A stretch of 64,000 nucleotides of DNA from Marinagarivorans sp. Lineage in GTDB: Bacteria > Pseudomonadota > Gammaproteobacteria > Pseudomonadales > Cellvibrionaceae. Below, one piece after another: positions 54,818 to 62,456 of the stretch (positions within the stretch are counted from its first letter, which is position 1; each line of letters opens with the position of its first letter). The stretch covers positions 1 to 64,000 of the forward strand of contig JANQJB010000106.1 in NCBI GenBank assembly GCA_028281865.1, in the 5' to 3' direction. Under the pieces are notes generated by a model. That model was given only the letters and a program-made list of their open reading frames with translations, made no database searches and was not told the origin of the DNA. The position numbers and the translations under genes were made by a program.

Positions 54818-54997
54818 ATGAATAACCAAGTCGCACCTCGACCAAAAGTTTTACTCGGCGGCTTACCTTTAATTGAGGTAGAAGCACTAAGCGGAAACGG
54901 CAATGCGCTAAAGAACTTTTTTAAGCTAAAAGAAAACTACCAAAAAAAGATACTTGTACAAAGACAATTGGAAGAAGAAAAGCAAAAAGCTGGGTAA
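54818..54997 (+). CDS. Hypothetical 59-aa protein near the injection-system genes
   Basis: A consensus AGGAG lies 5-6 nt before the ATG at 54818. The 59-residue product has an ordered-looking first half (VLLGGLPLIEVEALSGNG) and a strongly charged helix (KLKENYQKKILVQRQLEEEKQKAG), likely a coiled coil, with no signal peptide. I do not recognise it. It converges with the AAA+ ATPase gene, ending 68 bp away, and could be part of the same accessory cluster or a bystander. Confidence 0.55.
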   Translation: MNNQVAPRPKVLLGGLPLIEVEALSGNGNALKNFFKLKENYQKKILVQRQLEEEKQKAG

Positions 54998-55065
54998 GAT
55001 AACGCTGCAGCAAAACTAAACTGTATCTTGCACTACGCGCAAGCTTTGGCTGAAACGCTAGCAGG

Positions 55066-56382
55066 CTACTTGCCATTCTTCTTTAGCTCGCGCTCTATGC
55101 CCAGTATCAACTGTTCCTTATTTAAGTTTTGCCTTTTTTCTGCCATCGCAAGTAGACAAACATAATGCACAATATTGACAATATCGGCACCAGATAACTC
55201 ATAGCGATCAGCAATGACTTTCAAATTAATATCTGCTGCGAGCTCTAGAGCAGAGGGCAAGGATAGCTGCCAAAGTCGCAAACGCTCGCCCGCGCGAGGC
55301 AAAGGGAAAGAAACGATGGCTTGAAAGCGGCGCAAAAAAGCTTCGTCAATATTGTCCTTAAAGTTAGAGGCTAAAATAACTAAGCCGTCGTAATCCTCAA
55401 TCCGCTGCAGTAGGTAAGATACTTCCTGATTGGCGTAGCGATCGTGAGCGTTTTGCACGCCGGTGCGCTTGCCAAAGAGAGAATCCGCTTCGTCGAAGAA
55501 CAAAATCCAACCCTTATGCTCTGCCTTGTCGAATAACTTCGCCAAGTTCTTTTCCGTTTCACCAATATATTTTGATACCACCATTGAGAGGTCAACGCGG
55601 TAGACGTCCTTATCGGCCGACTTGCCCAGCAGAGCCGCTGTCATTGTTTTCCCGGTACCGGGTGGACCAAAAAAAAGCACCCTATAGCCCGGTTTGACTC
55701 GGCGAGCTAAACCCCAGTCCTTGAGCAAGGCATCACCATAGTCGAGCCAGGCTTGTAAATTCTCCACCTGTTTGTAAGTCTGCGGATGCAGCACAAGATC
55801 CTGCCACTGCTGTTGCGTAGAAATTAATTTGGCAGGAAAGTCGGCGCCTAGATCAGGCTTGCCCAATTTGCCTGTTAAAAATAACTCTACATATTCCTGG
55901 GCCAAAATTAACTTACCGCTGAGCCGCGGCTCGCCTAAGGCAGGGGCTTCAAGCTGGACAATGCTTTCATTAAACAACCAATGCTCTTCGCTGAACCAAC
56001 GCCGATACATTTTTTGCTTTAAAGACAGATCTTTTTTGCAGTATAAATACAAAAGCATTTCACCCGTTAGCAAGATACCGCGATGCTGCTTACCGCGGAC
56101 GCCGCCCAGTTCGGGGAAGTTGCCCTCACCAAAATACTCGACAAAAATTTGATCGTAAAAGGCGGGGGAAAAATGAGGAATCAAAACTGCAAGCAACAGA
56201 AAAGCATCGGGCTCATCAACAGGTCGACACAGGCGTTTTTGAAAATAGTTCGCCAAGGTACGACCAAAGTTAGTTTTGGCGTTTTGTATTTCCGGCCGCA
56301 TTAACTGCGAAAATAAATTAAGCAATGCCTGTAGGTCGGCCATGCCGTGATCACTAATGTTTGCTTCAGTATTTAGCTTCAT
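55066..56382 (-). CDS. AAA+ ATPase, probably of a contractile injection system
   Basis: The 438-residue protein has a ~230-residue helical N-domain and a C-terminal AAA+ module with Walker A GPPGTGKT (239-246), Walker B ILFFDEAD (293-300), sensor-1 Asn340 and arginine pair R351-R352, and a small lid domain. The N-domain with FLLLAVLIPHFSPAFYDQIF resembles the ATPases found in extracellular contractile injection system loci (Afp15/PVC15-like). Such ATPases are needed for assembly or recycling. The two DUF4157 genes lie immediately upstream on the same strand (107-bp gap), supporting this assignment. It appears to be the last gene of the operon. Confidence 0.83.
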   Translation of the reverse strand: MKLNTEANISDHGMADLQALLNLFSQLMRPEIQNAKTNFGRTLANYFQKRLCRPVDEPDAFLLLAVLIPHFSPAFYDQIFVEYFGEGNFPELGGVRGKQHRGILLTGEMLLYLYCKKDLSLKQKMYRRWFSEEHWLFNESIVQLEAPALGEPRLSGKLILAQEYVELFLTGKLGKPDLGADFPAKLISTQQQWQDLVLHPQTYKQVENLQAWLDYGDALLKDWGLARRVKPGYRVLFFGPPGTGKTMTAALLGKSADKDVYRVDLSMVVSKYIGETEKNLAKLFDKAEHKGWILFFDEADSLFGKRTGVQNAHDRYANQEVSYLLQRIEDYDGLVILASNFKDNIDEAFLRRFQAIVSFPLPRAGERLRLWQLSLPSALELAADINLKVIADRYELSGADIVNIVHYVCLLAMAEKRQNLNKEQLILGIERELKKNGK

Positions 56383-56489
56383 TATTTATTGATAACTCAG
56401 TAAAGAAAACGCCCGAAAACTCTTGTAACGTCAAGCCCCGCAATTTCATACCTAAACTTGACTAAGTTGCTATATAGGTAGGTATGTGC

Positions 56490-59400
56490 TCAATTCTCTT
56501 CGTTCGGGTCATAGGTAAAATTGTGTTCTACTATAATATCGCCTCGGCCCTCGCCCTCTGACTCAATGCCATAGCGCGTCCATCTGGCCGAAACTCCTTG
56601 CGGCCCGGTCGTACGATTTGGGTCTCTAGGAACATAAACCTCAAGACGCAGCCCATGACGTCGAGCAAAACTTCTTAGCATGCCCATGCAATTCTGGCTG
56701 TGAATACCGCACGGCAGTTGAGTAAGAACTACTCGCAGTGTTAACTCTTCCGGCCTATTTCTGCCCAGCCTCGCCAACTGGCGCTCAAGCGAGGCAATCA
56801 ATTGCCTCTCTGCATGGTCGGTCGGATCAAAGGGGCCTACGGCAGAGCCCTCACCCCGCGACTGAGAATCAAAAGCTTCCATTGCTTCGGCATATTCCTC
56901 CATTCGCTCAAGATACTCTTGCTGCGCATGCCGTATTTCTTCCAGGTCATCCCATTCCGATAGTGTTTCTGCCAACTCTTGTAGTTCTTGTATGAGCTCC
57001 AATTCGCGACGTGCTTCCTCAACCCGCTGATGCGCTGCTTCTAAGGCACCGTCCGGCAGGAGCTGGGTATGATGCGGTTGCAGGGGGTCTGAGCGAAACC
57101 CTCTCCCGCTCGCCAAATAAGCGCCACGAGCACTGGCAACGATCTCGCCCGATGGAGTGACAATATCGCCCACTGTTTGGGTTTCCAGCGGCACACTCCC
57201 AGGTGCTTGCTGCACCGGCGGAGTATCCGGGCCAGGGATGCCAGCAATCGAGGGGTCATCTGGAGCATTTTGTGCTGACCCCACTTGAGTTCGCACCTGT
57301 GGATCAACATAAGCTTCGCGAGCAGCATCCAAATCCAAGGGCCGATTGCCAGAAAAAAGTTCTGGGTGCGCGCGGATAAAAGCACTGATTGCGCCGATGC
57401 GATCAGAGCGGGTTTCGGTGGCCAAGCCCTGCGCCCTAGCCCACGCAAGCATTCGCTCAACGGTGGGAATACGCTCCAGCTGCCGGTCCGCCGGTGACGC
57501 GGAAATAAAGCCGCGTTGATAAAGCAGTTCTCGCAGCATGGCGTTTAGAGAATCTTCGAGTCGCTGCTCAACAGAGCGATCATCTTCAATGGTTTCAGCG
57601 AATTCAGAATCACCATGATCAGACTCGCGAATCCCCCTTTCAACTGCAGCATCAATTTCAGGGTCAATTCTCGGCGTCGTGGGTGCCTCACCCCCGCTTG
57701 AGCCGGGCGCTGCCGGTGCCGAACCTGGCTCAACACCGTCAGAAACAGGAATGCCTTGTTGCTCTAGGAAACCCTGGTAGTCCGAACCCTCGTGCCAAGG
57801 TGGATCGTCAAAAAATTCGATTTGTAGTTCACCTTCGGCATCGCGATACATGATCCAATAGGCTTCGATATCTGCAACATAGCCAAATTCAGTGATGTGC
57901 TCATTGCCCTCTGTATCGCGCCAGCGAATCCGGCTACTGATGTCGCCAGGTGCTTCCTGTCCCGTTATCTGCGCGTGCAGAATATGGGCGAAGTCCTCTG
58001 GAGAAGCAAATCTCACCCTGAAATCATCGCCGGGGTGGTAGTGCTCAACCAGCCGGAACCGGCTCCCAAGTGTCGGGTCATCCTGCCATTCAATTGGCAC
58101 ATGAGGGCCTGTTGGAAGGCCATCGGGCCCAACTAATTCTCCGTCAGCCGTGCCCTGCACCACTAAAAACCGGCCTGTGATCATGTCCTGCCACATGCCG
58201 ACTTCTCTATCTCGATCTCGCCGGATAGACTCAGCCAAACTATCGGCTGCTTCGCTCGCATCCAATTCGTAGTGAACCAGGCCAATTGGGTCGGCATCAA
58301 TCTCTGTATCAGCGCTATGCTCCGCTGCTGAAAGACTCGAAGACTCTCCTTCTTCTCCGGCAACGGGACTGTGGGGTTCCGCAGTGTCGTCAGTCGTGCT
58401 TGCCTCGGCACCATCAGTGCGAGGGTGGGGCGACGTTTCTGGTTCATTAGTGGATTGAGCATCCTGCTCCTGCCGCCATTCAATTAACTCGCGCAATATC
58501 TCGGGGCTCAAAATCCTTGTGCCATCGGAATCACTGTCGGCAATATCCTCTTGAGCAGCGCTAGAAGGAACAGATCGCTCGGCATGACTATCAGTAGCAG
58601 ACTCTGCTGACGGTTGAGCTCTTGACGGTTGAGTTACTGAAGCCGGCCCCGGCTCGAAAGTCTCGTCGCGCTGGGCCCGGGAGCGAACCGCTGGCTCAGA
58701 TTGGCCGGAGCGATCGGGATGAGAAGGATCGGCTGATGGCCGCGTTGACCTTCTGCGAGGTGCTTCGCGATGACCGCCCTGTACTTCGCCTAATTGCTGC
58801 CCAAACATTGCATTGCTTTGAATCACGCCTGCCAGAATTCGCGCTCGCTCCCGGCGCGCCTGAGCACCCGTTTGCCCTTCAAGGCTCGCAAGCCCGGCTA
58901 CCGCTTCTGCATTGCAATGCAAAACTCCGACGACATCGAGCGCGGTTTCAACTGTTTCTGCAGCATCGGCAAGACGCCGCGCACCTTGCGTGAGTTCCAA
59001 TGTAAAGCCACCCAAGCCATCGGGTACCACTCTCATCGGCCCTATTGTTCGAACTGTCGCTCCCAATCCGACGGCCGCCGCGCTCAAAATATCGAGCATG
59101 TCGCCAACATTTTGCGGGTCCGTCCAGGTAAATGTGCCATCCGCAACACGTTGGGCGATGCGTTGCACAGCCAAAGCGGCTCCCAGACCTGCGCCTACTG
59201 CGCCGAGCACTGGTGAGGAAACTACTAGGCCCAACAAAGCAATGGCGGTACCCAATTCTTCCAAGCGTGCTCTTGCCGCCGCCCAGTCTCGAGGACGGCT
59301 GACCAACGTTTGCTCCCGCTGTTCCTCGGATAGTGAAGCAAACCAGCCTTGTTCAGGCAGCCTGACAGATAAGCTACCCTCGCCATAACCCGCCGCCCCG

Positions 59401-62396
59401 GCAAAATCTTCCAAGGCTTCGATGACTGCTCGGTATTTGGCGGCTTCTCGGTCTGCGGCTGCTGGTGTCGAGCCGCTGTAAATACTGCCATGATGATCGG
59501 TGACATCGGAAAGCGTGCAACTCCAGCGACCATCCACCAGTGTCGGTTCGCTGATTTGCAATAACAAGGGGTAGGTTCGGCCGGTCACCCGGCTTACCAA
59601 GCTCCCCTGCACGCGCTGAACGCTCGGTTCTCCCGCAGGGCGCACTGGCTCCTGCGATAGGCCCAAGCCCAACCTGGCCGCCAGACTATCAACCTGTTGC
59701 CTTAGGTTCTCGACCTGTGTGTCCGTCCCGTTGCGCAACAAATCGTCTGAAGAACGCATAGTGGAAATCAGCTCGTCTATTTTTTCTTGCAGCGTGAGCA
59801 GTGTTGAGGAATGCGAGAGGCCCGCCCTTTCTTCTGCTAAGCGATATTGCTCAACGAGGTCTTCGAAACTCGATTGTTTGGCTCTGACACGGCTGTCAGG
59901 CAAGCCATGCTGCAATGTGACTGAAGAATCAATGGCCCTAAGCAACTCATCAAGCTTCAATTGCAGGTTGCGCCTGATAATATCGAGGGTGGACCCTGTT
60001 TCCAAAATCTCTAAGGTGCGCAGCCGCTGTTCAAGCTCTGGGATTCTGGCTCTATCGGGATGGCCTTCTTCTAAACGACGCAAGCCTGCCAACTGAATCT
60101 CAAGCAGGCCTGCTTCATCCGACGGCGCATCCAGTGATTCCTGCGATATCTGCTGGAGTTCAGACACCACAATCACTTTAGTAGCAATGGCGGGAGGATA
60201 GGTTTCCGTACCCGGCTCTGGATTGGGGTTGACCGTCGCTACGCAGCGCACCACAAATATGCCCTCGTGGTGCCACGCAATTTGGCGTTCATTACCATCG
60301 TGGAAATTATCGGCCGCGATACCAAGCAATTCAGAGCTATAGCGCGCTGCTCCTTCCAGCCCAACTAAACCTGAATTTATCTCCTCGGCAAGCGCATCCA
60401 GATAACGCCCCTCGGCAATGGCCTCCTGCTGGTCCGCTTCTATTTGCTCTGGGCGCTGCTGCAATTCTTCATGGGCACGCTGCAATCTTTCAAGGCCCTC
60501 GCTGCGATCCACGCGTCGATCGAGTTCGACATCTGCGGACATTTCGCCCTCGTGAACCTGGGCTTCGAGATCTTGCAATTCCGTTGCACTGGCGAGGTTG
60601 TTCAAGCCATGCTCGTCTTCCAATCCCTGCACGCCAGGGGCACTGGATATATCCCAGAGTTCCCAGCGGTATTCCACCTCGCTGAACTGTATACTCAGCT
60701 GCTCCAGCGTATCCCTTGCTCTCAGGTGCACGCTGTAATCACCGAAGCCACCCGCCGGCTGCAATTGCAGGCCTTCGATATGCGCTTCTGGAGCGACTAA
60801 TTCTGCCCTCAGCACAGGTTCCGGCAACGGCACACCGTCGGGGTCGCCGCCCTCTTGCAAACCGTGAACGCCTTCCACCGGTTCCGCATCATCATCTTGC
60901 TCTTCTGTGATCGCGTCCTCTGGCGGTGGAGGCTGACGATTTTGCTCGCGCCATTGCCTTACCTGTTCGATAGCGCGTTCGAGCAGGGCTGCGCCGTCTT
61001 CTTCACTATCTTGGACGAGCAGCGGCCTTAAACGAGTGCGTTCAACGCGCACCGAAATCACCGGTCCAACCATGATGACCAAACGAGTGGGCAAACCTTG
61101 CAGTTCTTCCTGATTGCCTGCTGCAGAAGCGGCGGCTCTGCGTGTTTCAAGCAAAGCTCTAGCTTCCTGCCATTGACGCCTAGCCCAGCCAGGAACACGA
61201 GCAAGTGCTCGGGTCCGAGGAGCCCCTCCTTGTGCAGCAGAAGATTGCGGGCTGAATAGAACATGGTAGCGAACGGAATATCCAATTGCGCCTGAATAGC
61301 GTAACGAGGAACTCCTCCAAACAAAGTTACCGGCGGCAGTTTGATAGAGGCGTTCAATTTCCCGACTTGATCCGTATTTAAGGCGATATACGCCGTCATC
61401 GTCATCGCTTGTTCTAGCGCCGACCAAAGGCCCTCGGTCAACAAAGATATTCATAAAAAACCTGGCACTTTGCGATCCTTCCTCATCGTTTGCCAGAGTA
61501 AAAAGGCGTGCACCATTGCCGGGAGCACAGTCATTTAGACATAGCGTTGGATCTAACTCGCTTCCAGAGTTATTTGCTTCCCAAACAATAAATCGATCCA
61601 AATCATCAGGCACATTAACGCGAAAAGCTTGTTCGCCCGCGCGAGGGGGGCCATCGCGCTGGATAAGCCGAGCACTTGATGAATTCGAGTTTTGCTGAAC
61701 CACATGGGTCAACTCGTGAGCGAGTAATCGCTTGCCTTCCCGGGTATCGGGCGTAAATTGATTTTGATTAAAATAAATATCGCTGCCAAAAGTGAAAGCG
61801 CGCGCATTTACAGCACGGCTCATTGCAATCGCTTCAGCGTCGCGGTGAATTCTCACCTGGCTAAAATCGCGACCAAAGGCTTGCTCCATTTGCAGTCGAA
61901 TATGGTCTGGTAGTTCCTCGCCTCTCCCACTGCGGCTGTGCAATTGTGTGGTTAAGGTTGCGGCCGACACCTGACCCGCATCGTCCTCCGCTTCGCGTTG
62001 TATCAGTTGATGGGGTGACTCTAGCAGGACCTCTTCCCCCATAAACTCTTGCTCACATTCGTTGCAAAGTCGCTGCAAATAGGGAGCAGCCTCAAAACTA
62101 TTTGCGCCCGAGTGGCCTAAATCAAAATAAGCAGTTTGATTAATAACGCGCTCAGCCATTTTATCGGCCTCGCGTTCACTTTCGCCATCGGCCGCGCCGA
62201 TAGCGAGAGAGTCAGAAGAACTGGCACCGGCTTGAGAAATAAATTGTGGTTCCGAAGAAAGCTGCTCCGCCCCACAAGCGCGCTGAATAAAAGGCCTCTC
62301 ATTTTCAGCGGAGCATTGATTACAGGCACGCTGAATAAAAGCCTGATTATTATTGCCGCTATGAGCCTCGCTGTTATTCTGCTTTTGCGCTTTCAC
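56490..62396 (-). CDS. Giant eCIS-core (DUF4157) protein with C-terminal deaminase-like domain
   Basis: The 1968-residue protein has an N-terminal part with Cys-containing IQRAC/LQRLC motifs (about 21-115), a DUF4157 domain (about 150-240) with its metallopeptidase-like AHELTH (H227-H231) and ARAFTFGSDIYFNQNQF. Long helical and beta regions follow, then a hydrophobic segment (about 1049-1079), a disordered Ser/Pro/Glu-rich stretch (about 1210-1355) and a coiled coil (about 1790-1850). The end (1860-1968) has HAE (1861-1863) and LPCGIHSQNC (PC at 1895-1896, C1903), a zinc-dependent cytidine-deaminase-like pattern. It reads as an eCIS-delivered toxin. The start is a GTG at 62396. Confidence 0.83.
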   Translation of the reverse strand: MKAQKQNNSEAHSGNNNQAFIQRACNQCSAENERPFIQRACGAEQLSSEPQFISQAGASSSDSLAIGAADGESEREADKMAERVINQTAYFDLGHSGANSFEAAPYLQRLCNECEQEFMGEEVLLESPHQLIQREAEDDAGQVSAATLTTQLHSRSGRGEELPDHIRLQMEQAFGRDFSQVRIHRDAEAIAMSRAVNARAFTFGSDIYFNQNQFTPDTREGKRLLAHELTHVVQQNSNSSSARLIQRDGPPRAGEQAFRVNVPDDLDRFIVWEANNSGSELDPTLCLNDCAPGNGARLFTLANDEEGSQSARFFMNIFVDRGPLVGARTSDDDDGVYRLKYGSSREIERLYQTAAGNFVWRSSSLRYSGAIGYSVRYHVLFSPQSSAAQGGAPRTRALARVPGWARRQWQEARALLETRRAAASAAGNQEELQGLPTRLVIMVGPVISVRVERTRLRPLLVQDSEEDGAALLERAIEQVRQWREQNRQPPPPEDAITEEQDDDAEPVEGVHGLQEGGDPDGVPLPEPVLRAELVAPEAHIEGLQLQPAGGFGDYSVHLRARDTLEQLSIQFSEVEYRWELWDISSAPGVQGLEDEHGLNNLASATELQDLEAQVHEGEMSADVELDRRVDRSEGLERLQRAHEELQQRPEQIEADQQEAIAEGRYLDALAEEINSGLVGLEGAARYSSELLGIAADNFHDGNERQIAWHHEGIFVVRCVATVNPNPEPGTETYPPAIATKVIVVSELQQISQESLDAPSDEAGLLEIQLAGLRRLEEGHPDRARIPELEQRLRTLEILETGSTLDIIRRNLQLKLDELLRAIDSSVTLQHGLPDSRVRAKQSSFEDLVEQYRLAEERAGLSHSSTLLTLQEKIDELISTMRSSDDLLRNGTDTQVENLRQQVDSLAARLGLGLSQEPVRPAGEPSVQRVQGSLVSRVTGRTYPLLLQISEPTLVDGRWSCTLSDVTDHHGSIYSGSTPAAADREAAKYRAVIEALEDFAGAAGYGEGSLSVRLPEQGWFASLSEEQREQTLVSRPRDWAAARARLEELGTAIALLGLVVSSPVLGAVGAGLGAALAVQRIAQRVADGTFTWTDPQNVGDMLDILSAAAVGLGATVRTIGPMRVVPDGLGGFTLELTQGARRLADAAETVETALDVVGVLHCNAEAVAGLASLEGQTGAQARRERARILAGVIQSNAMFGQQLGEVQGGHREAPRRRSTRPSADPSHPDRSGQSEPAVRSRAQRDETFEPGPASVTQPSRAQPSAESATDSHAERSVPSSAAQEDIADSDSDGTRILSPEILRELIEWRQEQDAQSTNEPETSPHPRTDGAEASTTDDTAEPHSPVAGEEGESSSLSAAEHSADTEIDADPIGLVHYELDASEAADSLAESIRRDRDREVGMWQDMITGRFLVVQGTADGELVGPDGLPTGPHVPIEWQDDPTLGSRFRLVEHYHPGDDFRVRFASPEDFAHILHAQITGQEAPGDISSRIRWRDTEGNEHITEFGYVADIEAYWIMYRDAEGELQIEFFDDPPWHEGSDYQGFLEQQGIPVSDGVEPGSAPAAPGSSGGEAPTTPRIDPEIDAAVERGIRESDHGDSEFAETIEDDRSVEQRLEDSLNAMLRELLYQRGFISASPADRQLERIPTVERMLAWARAQGLATETRSDRIGAISAFIRAHPELFSGNRPLDLDAAREAYVDPQVRTQVGSAQNAPDDPSIAGIPGPDTPPVQQAPGSVPLETQTVGDIVTPSGEIVASARGAYLASGRGFRSDPLQPHHTQLLPDGALEAAHQRVEEARRELELIQELQELAETLSEWDDLEEIRHAQQEYLERMEEYAEAMEAFDSQSRGEGSAVGPFDPTDHAERQLIASLERQLARLGRNRPEELTLRVVLTQLPCGIHSQNCMGMLRSFARRHGLRLEVYVPRDPNRTTGPQGVSARWTRYGIESEGEGRGDIIVEHNFTYDPNEEN

Positions 62397-62456
62397 AATT
62401 TAATCATGGTCCAATAATTATTGACGAAAACTTAATTTATTTAACTCGTTAACATA

